From contig DBYS01000012.1 of assembly GCA_002310195.1 (NCBI GenBank), positions 133,463-197,462 on the forward strand: DNA of 64,000 nucleotides, in the 5' to 3' direction. A program made the position numbers and the translations under genes. The notes beneath the pieces were generated by a model, which saw only the letters and a program-made list of their open reading frames with translations, ran no database searches and had not been told where the DNA came from. The number at the start of each line of letters is the position of its first letter. Position 1 is the stretch's first letter. The stretch comes from Bacteroidales bacterium UBA1180. Lineage in GTDB: Bacteria; Bacteroidota; Bacteroidia; Bacteroidales; Paludibacteraceae. Below, piece after piece: positions 19,801 to 28,153 of the stretch.

Positions 19801-22800
19801 TGAACTATTGGGCATCGTGTTGGATGGAATAGGTGCTCTGGATATGACGCAAGGACCGAACTTCGTAGTGAATCTGCCGTTCGGCACCACGGAGTTGAAG
19901 ATCGTGTCGATCACAAAGAACTACCCCGAGCAGGAGGTGAAAGTAATCAACGGTGGCGTGAGCGCTCCGACTACAATCACGGTCAAGTCGCTTAATCCTG
20001 CTGAGGCGGATAAGGTATATACGATTACACCTAACCTGTCAACCGCCGATCCTGCTATGCTGACAGATATCAAACTTGACGGTGTTACATTGCCGAACTT
20101 CAAACCGGAGGTGTTCAACTATGTTGTATCTGTAGAGGCTACACCTGCAGTAACTTATACCGAGCAGGAGGGCGCTGAGGTCGATATCGATTCGAATAGC
20201 AAGTGGGCGAAGATTGATGTTGTATCCGGTACATTCGCGCATACCTATATGGTTACGTTCTACTACCCGGGCGATGTGACCTTCGATCTTGGATTCGAGA
20301 ATTGGATTAGTCATACGAACGAAGATGCCGGCAAGAGCGGTAAATATCCTAAGGGCTGGAATACTCCGCTTAATGCAACCACTTCCGGTTCGAAAGGTAC
20401 GTATAATCCTACCGGTGTAGGGGAAACCACTACAAAAACGCAGGGTAGTAAGGGTGCAGAACTCAGCACGGTTTATATTACTACTTCGGCTGAGTCAATG
20501 CCGGGCTTCTTGTCATTGTCGCCTGCTACTGTTTCCGTTGGCGCGTACCTTGTATTTACTCATACTGCAACCACTCTTGCGTATGGCAGTCCGATCACGT
20601 TCCGTAATACGCCGGATCAGGTGCAACTCGACTATAATCTAAAGACATACAATAAGCTAAGCGGTTGGCGCTTTATCTATAAAGCTAATGGTGATCAGAA
20701 GATTAACTACTCAAAGACGTTTAGCAGTATAACCAAGAATAAATGGTTTACTCTAACGCAGAATCTTTCGTATGGTGCAGATTATATTCCGGCAACTCTG
20801 GATATCCTCATCAGTTCTGCCAATACAGATGATTTGTCGTCATATTATATTGGTGCAGGAGGTATAAGTGACGGAAACAAGTATACCTCTACGATGTATG
20901 TCGATAATCTCCGATTGAATTATAGTTCTGTACTGAACGGTTTGACTGTAAACGGTGCTGATGCAACAAAGAGCGACAATGCGTTTACCGCCACTGTGGA
21001 TGCCGACTTTGTGGGTATACCTGCGCTTTTGTTCAACCATGCAGTAGCTGATCAGATGCCGGTTGTTGAGTGGCAGGACGAAGTGGATGGTGTACGCACA
21101 GCTACTATCACGAACTATGCAGAAGACCTCTCCACAACGACATACACGCTGACCGTTACCCGTCCAAAATCCGCGAACACGACTTGCACGTACACGCTTG
21201 ACGGTCGTGACCTGACGGTAGTCAAAGGTTCGCCGTATCAGACTGTTGCTGTATCGGAGAACGACACTGCGTATGTGATCACCGTTACGGCTGAGTCGGG
21301 TGCAAAGAAGGTATATTACGCCTCGTTGATTGCCGGCGGCGCTGGTGCAGCCAATGTGACGAATGTAGCAGCCGACGAGATGATCACAGGCGTTTCTACA
21401 GCTCGCCTGGCTAACCTCGTGGAGCAACCGATAGTGAATTATGATCGTGAGTTCCCGTTGGATAGCGTAGTGATGATCACAACCGATACATGCCACTTCA
21501 TCAATGTCTATGGTGTGAGCGAGTATATGACACCTGCCCCGACCAGACGAGCCATGTATGGCACGAGCAAAGACACGACGTATATCATCAACCGCTTTGC
21601 TTCGACAAACGCTCTGCTTGATTCGATCAAGATCAACGGCTTGACTGTACCGGGCTTCTACGAGCAAACTTTCGATTATGTAATATCTATGCCGTCGATT
21701 GATGCTATAGATGTCTTCATGCAGGATGCCGATGCCGATGCACAATATACCGTTGTGCCGATTGATGCAGAAAATGCTGCAATCTTCGTCCATGTAACCG
21801 CGCCTGACGACCAAACGCAAACAACGTACTCTATCCTGGTACATCTGCATCCGCTGGGCGCCGATGCCTACCTGACATCGATCACGGCTGACGGTGTACT
21901 GCTGACAGGCTTCCAATCGACGAAGTACGATTACAGCATTGAGTTGCCTGCCGGTTCGGCTATCCCGCAGATTGCTTCTGTTGCATGCGAGGGCGCTTAT
22001 GTCGAGACGACAGCTATGACGGTAGGAGCAACTACAACGGTAGCCTTTATCGTTACGTCGGAGGACGAGAAGACGCAGAACTCGTACACCGTTCAGATCA
22101 CTGTACTCCCGTCGGATGTATCAGCGCTCGATAACCTGTTTGTAAACAATGCGGCTGTTGAAGGCTTCAGCGCCGACCAGTTGACATACAACATCGAGTT
22201 GCCGTACGGTACGACGGATATGCCGGCTATCGACTATGTGCTTGCTGACAAGAACAGTACCGCATCCGTTACAACCGGCGAATGGACTGCTACAATCACG
22301 GTTACGGCCGAGGATGGTACGCACACTACAACCTATACGCTTGTGTTCACCATCGCCAAATCGACCAACGCCGATCTGGCAGCGATCCTGTTGGACGGCG
22401 AACCGATGGCAAACTTCTACGCTGACGAATATAGTTACACCGTTCAGCTGCCGTATGGCGCCGAAGTACCTGTCGTTACAGCTCAGGCTGCCGACGCTGC
22501 TGCCACGGTGGAGATTAACGGCAATACAATAGTCGTTACGGCCGAAGACGGTGTGACCAAGAATACCTATACTGTTGAGTTTGTACATCTGCCTTCGACG
22601 AATGCCACACTGCTGTCAATCGAACTGGATGGCGTGATGCAATTAGGCTTTGAGCCCGAAGTATATGCATACGAAGATACCATATTGTACGGCGCATCGA
22701 TGCCTGTTATCACATGGACGGTGGCTGATGAACAACAACAGGTAGATACCACATGGGTGGGTGATACCGAGCTGACCATCGTTGTAACAGCCGGTGACGG

Positions 22801-23689
22801 AGAAACGACCGCAGAATATACACTTACGTTCTTCCACATGTTGTCATCCAACTGGTATCTGTCCGACCTCCAAGTGCGCGGTGTGACAATCGATGGCTTC
22901 CGCCGTGATTCGTTGACTTATACGATCATCTATCCGGTTGGAACGGACTCAACTTCGCTCTGCAAGGAGTCGGACATCGTGGCTATACCTGAAGAGACGG
23001 ATGCAACCGTATCGATATCGAAGACGGATGAAGTGATCCAGATCTTCGTGACTGCACCGGATGGTACGATAGGCGTATATACGATCGATCAGACAATCCT
23101 GCTCTCATCGGAGGCACGATTGAGTATGATCTGGCTGGATGAAGTCGAACTAAAAGGTTTCGACAAGGATGTGCTGACCTATTCCGTCATCCTCGCCCAA
23201 GGTGCCACCCTGCCTGAGATCACTGCCGCGACGGTTGATGCAACGGCAACGTGGGAAGTAGGTATGGAGGCTGATATTGAGAATGGCAAGTCTGTTGAGA
23301 TCTATTCAACAGCACAAGACGGCACAGCACTGACTTATACCATCCAGTTCGTATATGCCAACTGGGCTGCCACCAGTGATGTGGATAGCGACGATTGCCT
23401 ATTCTTCCCGATCGAAGGCGGACAGTTCAAAGCTGTTACCATCAGCGTGGGTGTGAAGCTCGGCGTGTATGACATGAACGGTCATCTCCTGCAGTTGTCC
23501 GAAGTACCTGTTGCCGATCCTGCCGATGTAGAGGTTGAGGTGGATGATCTTGGCAACCAGAAACTGGTCAAGGCTTATCCGAGTGCTGCGGGAGCCGTAT
23601 TTGAGGCAACTACAGCCCAACCGTTCATCTACGTGTTCTACAATTCGCAATCGAAGCGAGCAACTCGCGGAGGCAAGTTCGAACGGTAA
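16850..23689 (+). CDS. Large secreted protein: PCMD domains plus about 19 cadherin-like beta-sandwich repeats
   Basis: A 2279-residue secreted protein with a signal peptide (MKQFYAKLMMAVVLVMSTLSVNA). Residues about 28-275 resemble the putative carbohydrate metabolism domain (PCMD): the start LPDPGFEDWSG, a central SPGYVTLGS, and an end NAIIADDIELIYSS. Next come about ten cadherin-like beta-sandwich units (Pfam PF12733 type; pattern L-x-x-I-x-(L/V)-(D/N)-G, then F-x-P-x-x-x-x-Y-x-(V/I), then T-Y-x-(L/V)-x-F). A second, more diverged PCMD-like domain follows at residues about 1142-1362 (FDLGFENWISH ... MYVDNLRLNYSS), then about nine more beta-sandwich units. The C-terminal 100 residues (KLGVYDMNGHL, ending KRATRGGKFER) are not a clear T9SS domain. 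A glycan-binding or surface role is inferred from the domains. Its terminator is shared with convergent trpS. Confidence 0.8.
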   Translation: MKQFYAKLMMAVVLVMSTLSVNARQLSEPGQLPDPGFEDWSGTQFSGNIQPKYWNGSNVEQSGFSFNFTTRETGRSGYAVKVTNTYCGKAGIGQTSPGYVTLGSPWQYISGMDIANATGGTDGGINFTYRPDSIYLWIKRTGSKATSENYSVLFYSWKGTSKGRNYKGNQTDGCTNTGEDHFDEESDIRQTMDKNKCGTTQQATQVAEGFFFEKKAYSNWTQIKVPIYYMSDEVPDKCNVILAASGYPNFRSSGGINEGNAIIADDIELIYSSTIQKLYIGNKEWKGFKPNSTEVQTYSLGEGATVIPDIFAVRGAGTMANMNGATYKAQGRRLNDTECVIKKGAVDGELTTITVKSGDGKSTTTYKIKFVSSVSNNARLADIRVNGQTISGFNTYLQTYNIALPYGTTETPVVDATPQDATATVEITQPTSVNGKARIDVTAQDGTTQLTYDLSFSVAALSDATLKNIFINGNPLPGFQPSKATYNVSLPLGTTSAPKVTWESAYPAGAQNITLLSNTLEGGAQIKVTLPNSAVTKTYKLTYKIEASSYSYLSAIMLDGVLLDGFEPEKTAYTITLPMGTTKLPEITWTKGDSYQTVQKIEGGVDGVTRIEVTAASGATTTYRLTFQTEKSNNNALAGIAIDGTPLDTFNPDTLSYTVSLPAGTSTLPTVTYTTGDAYQTVAQSVNPSLMTVRLTVTAGDGSTRVYTVAFEIQKSANALLQMIYLNGEPLANFDPETLDYSLVWTEATMPKVTVLANPGQSITIASPASYGTIRIVVTPEEGAANTYTVQLNSPDAAVLPAFPTDSFPASKNAQLAELYIDGVQYADFVPTTYAYTYNLPWRTYQVPAVMAVASGIGQTITIEHGAVNRPTLIKVLAADKSTIKTYTINFRVPKSNNTKLESVEIDGVDFTFNPDVLTYTGIALPYGTSQTPALTAVRAEGEQSLKITEAPIGKTSTIEVTAEDGTKATYSFSYIITPPDKSNELLGIVLDGIGALDMTQGPNFVVNLPFGTTELKIVSITKNYPEQEVKVINGGVSAPTTITVKSLNPAEADKVYTITPNLSTADPAMLTDIKLDGVTLPNFKPEVFNYVVSVEATPAVTYTEQEGAEVDIDSNSKWAKIDVVSGTFAHTYMVTFYYPGDVTFDLGFENWISHTNEDAGKSGKYPKGWNTPLNATTSGSKGTYNPTGVGETTTKTQGSKGAELSTVYITTSAESMPGFLSLSPATVSVGAYLVFTHTATTLAYGSPITFRNTPDQVQLDYNLKTYNKLSGWRFIYKANGDQKINYSKTFSSITKNKWFTLTQNLSYGADYIPATLDILISSANTDDLSSYYIGAGGISDGNKYTSTMYVDNLRLNYSSVLNGLTVNGADATKSDNAFTATVDADFVGIPALLFNHAVADQMPVVEWQDEVDGVRTATITNYAEDLSTTTYTLTVTRPKSANTTCTYTLDGRDLTVVKGSPYQTVAVSENDTAYVITVTAESGAKKVYYASLIAGGAGAANVTNVAADEMITGVSTARLANLVEQPIVNYDREFPLDSVVMITTDTCHFINVYGVSEYMTPAPTRRAMYGTSKDTTYIINRFASTNALLDSIKINGLTVPGFYEQTFDYVISMPSIDAIDVFMQDADADAQYTVVPIDAENAAIFVHVTAPDDQTQTTYSILVHLHPLGADAYLTSITADGVLLTGFQSTKYDYSIELPAGSAIPQIASVACEGAYVETTAMTVGATTTVAFIVTSEDEKTQNSYTVQITVLPSDVSALDNLFVNNAAVEGFSADQLTYNIELPYGTTDMPAIDYVLADKNSTASVTTGEWTATITVTAEDGTHTTTYTLVFTIAKSTNADLAAILLDGEPMANFYADEYSYTVQLPYGAEVPVVTAQAADAAATVEINGNTIVVTAEDGVTKNTYTVEFVHLPSTNATLLSIELDGVMQLGFEPEVYAYEDTILYGASMPVITWTVADEQQQVDTTWVGDTELTIVVTAGDGETTAEYTLTFFHMLSSNWYLSDLQVRGVTIDGFRRDSLTYTIIYPVGTDSTSLCKESDIVAIPEETDATVSISKTDEVIQIFVTAPDGTIGVYTIDQTILLSSEARLSMIWLDEVELKGFDKDVLTYSVILAQGATLPEITAATVDATATWEVGMEADIENGKSVEIYSTAQDGTALTYTIQFVYANWAATSDVDSDDCLFFPIEGGQFKAVTISVGVKLGVYDMNGHLLQLSEVPVADPADVEVEVDDLGNQKLVKAYPSAAGAVFEATTAQPFIYVFYNSQSKRATRGGKFER
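17651..23360 (+). repeat. About 19 cadherin-like beta-sandwich repeats
   Basis: Roughly 90-residue units recur with openings such as LADIRVNGQTISGF, LSAIMLDGVLLDGF and LAAILLDGEPMANF, and closings such as TYKLTYKIE and TYTLVFTIAKS. The array is split into two blocks by the internal PCMD-like domain at nt 20275-20935. Two units near nt 21000-21340 are degenerate. Confidence 0.75.
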
Positions 23690-23712
23690 GACAACCGAAG
23701 TTAAAGCAAAAG

Positions 23713-23744
23713 AGAGGTGGCGTACCTGACGGTGCGCCACCTCT
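23713..23744. terminator. Bidirectional terminator between the surface protein and trpS
   Basis: AGAGGTGGCG (23713-23722) pairs with CGCCACCTCT (23735-23744), with a small inner ACC/GGT pairing. TTTG follows on the plus side. It sits between convergent genes. Confidence 0.7.
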
Positions 23745-23797
23745 TTGTATGCATGCTAATGATCAGTCGTTATGGAATGTCGGCTGCTGTTGGCTGA

Positions 23798-24841
23798 TCA
23801 ATCGAAGTAATCGATACGCATGGCCTTACGGACCTCGCGCATCGTCTGCTCGCCAACCTCACGGGCTTCTTGCGTGCCACGCTCAAGGATTGCGCGTACC
23901 TCCGGCAGACGCTGCTCCCATTCGGCGCGACGCTGACGGAGAGGTTCGAGCATCTCCTGCATGATCTTCAGCAGGAACATTTTGCACTTCATGTCGCCTA
24001 ATCCTCCACGCTGGTAATGCTCCTTGAGCTCGTTCAGGTTATTGTACTCGGGCAGGTATTTGGCAAAGTGCTCATCTCGGCAGAACGCGTCCAGATAGGT
24101 GAACACGGCATTGCCCTCCAGATGTCCGGGATCGGTTACGCGCAGGTGCGTCGGATCGGTGTACATGCTCTTGATCTTCTGCTCCACGACCTCTGCCGGA
24201 TCGCTCAGGTAGATGCAGTTGCCGAGACTCTTGCTCATCTTCGCCTTGCCGTCCGTGCCGGGTAGACGCATACATACGGCGTTATCCGGCAGCAGGATCT
24301 GTGCCTCATCGAACACCTCGCCGTAGGTGGCATTGAACCGGCGCACGAGCTCGTTCGTTAGTTCGATCATCGGTTTCTGATCTTCGCCCACTGGTACAAC
24401 CGTGCCGTGGAATAGTGTGATGTCCGCGGCTTGCGATACAGGGTAGCAGAAGAACCCGAGGGGGATGTTCGCCTCGAAGTTACGCATCTTGATCTCCGTC
24501 TTTACCGTAGGGTTACGTTGCACGCGGCTGACCGATACGAGGTTCATGTAATAGAACGCCAACTCAGCCAGTTGCGGCACGCCGCTCTGGATGAAGATCG
24601 TCACTTTGTCGGGGTCCAATCCTGCAGCCAGGTAATCCAGTGCCACATTCATGATGTTCTCGCGAATCTTCTCGGGGTTATCCGCATTGTCGGTGAGTGC
24701 CTGCGCATCGGCAATCATGATATAGATCTTGTCGAACTCGCCGGTGTTCTGCAGCTCTACGCGGCGACGTAGTGAACCCACATAATGGCCTATGTGCAAC
24801 TTGCCCGTAGGACGGTCGCCTGTCAGTATAATCTTTTTCAT
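23798..24841 (-). CDS. trpS: Tryptophan--tRNA ligase
   Basis: This class I aminoacyl-tRNA synthetase charges tRNA-Trp with tryptophan, using ATP, in the cytosol. The 347-residue length is normal for the bacterial enzyme. The ATP-binding HIGH motif is at residues 16-19 (KLHIGHYVG) and the KMSKS loop is at residues 201-205 (KMSKSLGN). The GDRPTGKLHIGH start is typical. The start ATG overlaps the stop of the upstream DUF4494 gene by four bases (ATGA), so the two are translationally coupled at the end of the yidC operon. A hairpin terminator shared with the convergent plus-strand gene follows the stop. Confidence 0.97.
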   Translation of the reverse strand: MKKIILTGDRPTGKLHIGHYVGSLRRRVELQNTGEFDKIYIMIADAQALTDNADNPEKIRENIMNVALDYLAAGLDPDKVTIFIQSGVPQLAELAFYYMNLVSVSRVQRNPTVKTEIKMRNFEANIPLGFFCYPVSQAADITLFHGTVVPVGEDQKPMIELTNELVRRFNATYGEVFDEAQILLPDNAVCMRLPGTDGKAKMSKSLGNCIYLSDPAEVVEQKIKSMYTDPTHLRVTDPGHLEGNAVFTYLDAFCRDEHFAKYLPEYNNLNELKEHYQRGGLGDMKCKMFLLKIMQEMLEPLRQRRAEWEQRLPEVRAILERGTQEAREVGEQTMREVRKAMRIDYFD

Positions 24842-25254
24842 GTTGTTGCTCTAATTACGTCCATTACAGGCGATTTAGCCAGTCCGATGATCTCGCAATC
24901 GACTGATGCGAGGTGCTTCTTAAGCGTTTGCAGTGCCTCAAGCATATTGTCGGCCTGCACAAGGATACTTGCTGGTTTGCGTGTTTCCTTGTCGTTGTCG
25001 ATAGTGATGAGTTCGAGGCGTGCCTTGTACCAATATTCGCCGTCGGCTTGCGGGATGAGGTCGTAGTATTGCACCTTCTTGCAACTCGGCACCTCGCAGT
25101 CGCCTTGGAACACGTAGGGGCGGATCGTCTCCATCACGCGTTCTTCCACATCGGCGCACGTGAAGCCTTCCACCAGATAGGTCTCTTTGACCTTGCCCGG
25201 GTTATCTTCGCCGGTCTGGCGGCTGTAGTGAACTTTGATTTCGTAGAATAGCAT
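24838..25254 (-). CDS. DUF4494 domain protein
   Basis: A 138-residue cytosolic protein (start MLFYEIKVHYSRQ) matching the Bacteroidota-restricted DUF4494 family, whose function is unknown. Recognisable parts are the KETYLVEGFTCADVEERV segment, a central YWYKARLELITIDND strand pair and a LEALQTLKKHL helix. There is no signal peptide or membrane segment. It overlaps trpS by four bases and is separated from the upstream M23 lipoprotein gene by only 46 bases, which are filled by a CTAG repeat. It is probably co-transcribed from the yidC promoter. A link to tRNA charging is suggested only by position. Confidence 0.85.
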   Translation of the reverse strand: MLFYEIKVHYSRQTGEDNPGKVKETYLVEGFTCADVEERVMETIRPYVFQGDCEVPSCKKVQYYDLIPQADGEYWYKARLELITIDNDKETRKPASILVQADNMLEALQTLKKHLASVDCEIIGLAKSPVMDVIRATT

Positions 25255-25275
25255 AATTATCTTGTTTTATAGATT

Positions 25276-25312
25276 CTAGGATCCTAGGTTCCTAGGGGGC
25301 CTAGTTCCCTAG
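25276..25312. repeat. CTAG tandem array (8-9 bp period)
   Basis: CTAG occurs five times, at 25276, 25284, 25292, 25301 and 25309. The units are CTAGGATC, CTAGGTTC, CTAGGGGGC, CTAGTTCC and a last CTAG. The array fills the gap between two genes of one operon and supplies the stop codon (minus-strand TAG at 25301-25303) and last residues of the M23 gene. Overlapping palindromes could fold. Confidence 0.75.
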
Positions 25313-26551
25313 TAATATTTCATTATAGTGCTCTGCAAGTGCTTTATACGGCTCCATCAAGTCAGCCGGTACAGGCTCGGCAGGCGGAGAGTCGAGCGTG
25401 AGCGGATTGACGGGCGATCCGTTCTTCCACACGCGGAAGTCAAGGTGCGGACCTGTGCTTGCGCCGGTCGAACCGACGTAACCGATCACATCGCCTTGCT
25501 TGACGTACTTGCCTACTTGCAGATCCTTAGCGTATTTCGACAGATGCAGGTAACCGGTCTCGTACGTGCTGTTGTGGCGGATGCGGATAGTATTGCCTCC
25601 GCCACCTTTGTATGCGCGGAACGTCACTACGCCATCACCTAATGCTACCACCGGCGTGCCGGCAGGTGCTGCGTAATCGACACCTGTATGCGGACGCACC
25701 ACATGATACACGGGGTGCTTGCGTGCGTACGAGAATGTTGATGATATGCGCTTGTAGTTCAGCGGCGCTTTAAGGAACGTCTTCCTTAGGCTATTGCCTT
25801 GCTCGTCGTAGTAGTTGTGGATCTCTTTCTTAACCGGCACGCTGTCCGGCATATACGGTGCGAGGCTCTCAGCATCGGCGTAATACGCGGGCAGCCAGCG
25901 CTTGCCGTGGTAGAAGTGCGCGGCATAGATGCGTCCTATACCCACGCGCGCCGAGTCGATATACTGCTCGTCGTACAGCACGCGTACGCTGTCGCCGGGT
26001 TGCAGGGCAAAGAAGTTGATCGTCCACGCATAGATCTCCGACAGTTCCAATGCCAGTTCCACGGGCAGGTTATTGCTCGTGATGGCGTTCCAGAGCGACG
26101 AGGTGATGGTGAAGTCTGCTTTCTTGCGAATGGTCTGTTGGGGCAGAGTGTCGTGCCAGATGTAGAAGCTGTCCAGCAGCGAGGCAATCATCGTCTCGCG
26201 GCGGTTGAGCCGGTAGGCGTAGTAGCAAAGCGCCGTATCGTTATGGAAGGTGTAGTACCGTCCGCCCTCGTGAATCGACGCCAGTTCGGGGTGCTGCTTG
26301 AGTAGCGGTTGCATGTCGCGCCACTGCTTGGCAGTCAAACCGTGACGGTTCAGTATGCCCGACAGGGTCTCGCCGGCCAGTACACGACAGGTGTCAATGC
26401 GGTAGTCGTCCATAGTTATGCCGTACGCATAACGCGGCTGAGCAGCCTCTACGACTGCCTCATCCTCGCTCTCACACGCTGCAGGCTTGCTCCCGCACGC
26501 TGCCATGCATAGCGCAAATGCAAAAAGAACTATGAAATTATACGCTCTCAA
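25301..26551 (-). CDS. M23 family metallopeptidase lipoprotein
   Basis: A predicted lipoprotein endopeptidase acting on peptidoglycan cross-links in the periplasm. It has a lipoprotein signal with the lipobox MAAC at about residues 16-20, an N-terminal LysM/OapA-like region (LAGETLSGILNRHGL), and a C-terminal M23 (LytM) domain. The zinc-site candidates are H288 and D292 (HTGVDYAAPAGTP), H336 (YLHLS) and H369 (PHLDF), so the domain looks active. The start is TTG at 26551; no suitable ATG precedes the hydrophobic segment. This start overlaps the end of the upstream mannosyltransferase gene by 14 bases, indicating translational coupling. The last codons and stop lie in the CTAG repeat. Confidence 0.9.
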   Translation of the reverse strand: MRAYNFIVLFAFALCMAACGSKPAACESEDEAVVEAAQPRYAYGITMDDYRIDTCRVLAGETLSGILNRHGLTAKQWRDMQPLLKQHPELASIHEGGRYYTFHNDTALCYYAYRLNRRETMIASLLDSFYIWHDTLPQQTIRKKADFTITSSLWNAITSNNLPVELALELSEIYAWTINFFALQPGDSVRVLYDEQYIDSARVGIGRIYAAHFYHGKRWLPAYYADAESLAPYMPDSVPVKKEIHNYYDEQGNSLRKTFLKAPLNYKRISSTFSYARKHPVYHVVRPHTGVDYAAPAGTPVVALGDGVVTFRAYKGGGGNTIRIRHNSTYETGYLHLSKYAKDLQVGKYVKQGDVIGYVGSTGASTGPHLDFRVWKNGSPVNPLTLDSPPAEPVPADLMEPYKALAEHYNEILLGN

Positions 26552-27287
26552 CTTTCTTCTGCGGATATTTCCTTACCCACGATGACAGTTTCAGCCGAAC
26601 GACACCCAGCAGGGCTTCGGAGAATATACCTCCCGACATCTTGCTTGTGCCCAGTACGCGGTTGACGAAGATGATCGGCACTTCGGTTACTTTGAAACCG
26701 CACTTGATAGCCGTGAACTTCATCTCGATCTGGAAGGCGTAACCCTTGAAGCGGATATTGTCGAGTTCGATGGTCTCCAGCACTTCGCGCCGGTAACCGA
26801 CGAAGCCCGCCGTGGTGTCATGCACATCGATGCCAAGCACCGTGCGCACGTACTTCGACGCAAAGTACGACATCAGCACGCGTCCCATAGGCCAGTTCAC
26901 CACGTTTACGCCGGTCACGTACCGGCTGCCTATAGCCACATCCGCACCGCCTTCCGATAGCGCCTCGTAGAGCTTAACCAGATCGTTCGGGTTGTGCGAG
27001 AAGTCCGCGTCCATCTCGAAGATATAGTCGTACTTGTGCTCAATCGCCCATTTGAATCCGGCAATGTACGCCGTACCCAGACCGAGCTTGCCTTGGCGCT
27101 CTACGATGAACAGGCGCTCTGTCTTCTGCTCACCGATCATCCGTTTGACGATGGCGGCTGTTCCGTCGGGCGAACCATCGTCGATGACCAGTACATGAAA
27201 ATTGACAGGCAGACCGAACACCGCCGTGATGATCGCTTCGATGTTCTCCTTCTCGTTATAGGTGGGGATGATTACTAATCGCTTCAT
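26538..27287 (-). CDS. Polyprenol monophosphomannose synthase (GT2)
   Basis: A glycosyltransferase family 2 enzyme of the dolichol/polyprenol-phosphate mannose synthase type, 249 residues. It would move a sugar, usually mannose from GDP-mannose, onto a lipid phosphate at the inner face of the cytoplasmic membrane, supplying a donor for glycan or protein glycosylation. Marks are VIIPTYNEKENIEAI at the start, LVIDDGSPDGT, the metal-binding EMDADFSHNP, the IGSRYVTG loop and VNRVLGTSKMSGG near the C-terminus. There is no C-terminal membrane domain, so it is the short type. It lies between the MBL hydrolase (38-base gap) and the M23 gene (14-base overlap). Confidence 0.93.
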   Translation of the reverse strand: MKRLVIIPTYNEKENIEAIITAVFGLPVNFHVLVIDDGSPDGTAAIVKRMIGEQKTERLFIVERQGKLGLGTAYIAGFKWAIEHKYDYIFEMDADFSHNPNDLVKLYEALSEGGADVAIGSRYVTGVNVVNWPMGRVLMSYFASKYVRTVLGIDVHDTTAGFVGYRREVLETIELDNIRFKGYAFQIEMKFTAIKCGFKVTEVPIIFVNRVLGTSKMSGGIFSEALLGVVRLKLSSWVRKYPQKKVESV

Positions 27288-27325
27288 GCGTCTTTATCTT
27301 TGGGCAACCGATATGCGGCTGCGGC

Positions 27326-28141
27326 TTATATGTTCAATTCGAAGATTGCGCTGGGCGATGTGCGCTCCAGCACGCAGAGGTTAATATCCCGTCCGGGCAC
27401 AACGCCTATCTCCAGCAGATGTTCGCTCACTGTGTCGTAAGCAACTTTCGGGTCGTTGTTCTCTTGGCTGAGGTGGCAGAGGAAGATGTTCCGCATGCCG
27501 TAGTGATAGTTACGCTCCAGCAGTTCGCCGCATACGTCGTTCGACTGGTGTCCGCGTGGCGAGAGTATACGTTGCTTCAGGTAGGTCGGGTAGGGACCGT
27601 TGAGCAGGAGCTGCTCGTCGTGGTTCGCCTCGATGATGATGTGGTTGGCCGTGCGCAGGTACTCCTCGAGTTGTTCGTTCGGTTCGCCGCAGTCGGTGGC
27701 AATCATGAACCGCTGACCCATGAAGTCAATCACGTACCCCACGCACTCGGTCGAGTCATGCGATATGTCGAAGGTGTTGATCAGCATGCCGTTGAGTTCC
27801 CACGGTTCGCCGGTCTGGAAGAACCGCCGTGCCGAACGGAGCTTCTGCGTCACGCCGTAGTTGTGGTCTATACCTTCGTGGATGAGCTTCGTGGCGTAGA
27901 TAGGCAGATGTATGCGTTCGCCCAACGTGCCCACGGCGCGAATATGATCGGCGTGGTCGTGGGTGATCAGTACGCCCCAGATGTTCTTGAAGTCCAACCC
28001 CATATCCCGCAGGTGCTTGTGTATGGTACGCGCAGAGATGCCGGCATCGATCAGGATGCCCTGCTCCGCAGTGCCGAAGTAGTAGCAATTGCCGCTACTT
28101 CCGCTACCGAACGAACGTAATATGAGTTTGTTATCATCCAT
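27326..28141 (-). CDS. MBL fold metallo-hydrolase (YycJ/WalJ family)
   Basis: A metallo-beta-lactamase-fold hydrolase of the YycJ/WalJ group, 271 residues and cytosolic. The start LRSFGSGSSGNCYYF is typical of the family, and the zinc motif HDHADH is intact (ITHDHADHIRAVG). Further metal ligands are expected in TFDISHDST and ATDCGE. The family has been linked to cell-wall and DNA-repair phenotypes in Firmicutes; the natural substrate is not settled, and exonuclease activity has been proposed. The gene follows yidC by 12 bases and is surely in its operon. Confidence 0.92.
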   Translation of the reverse strand: MDDNKLILRSFGSGSSGNCYYFGTAEQGILIDAGISARTIHKHLRDMGLDFKNIWGVLITHDHADHIRAVGTLGERIHLPIYATKLIHEGIDHNYGVTQKLRSARRFFQTGEPWELNGMLINTFDISHDSTECVGYVIDFMGQRFMIATDCGEPNEQLEEYLRTANHIIIEANHDEQLLLNGPYPTYLKQRILSPRGHQSNDVCGELLERNYHYGMRNIFLCHLSQENNDPKVAYDTVSEHLLEIGVVPGRDINLCVLERTSPSAIFELNI

Positions 28142-28153
28142 GTATGGCTGATG

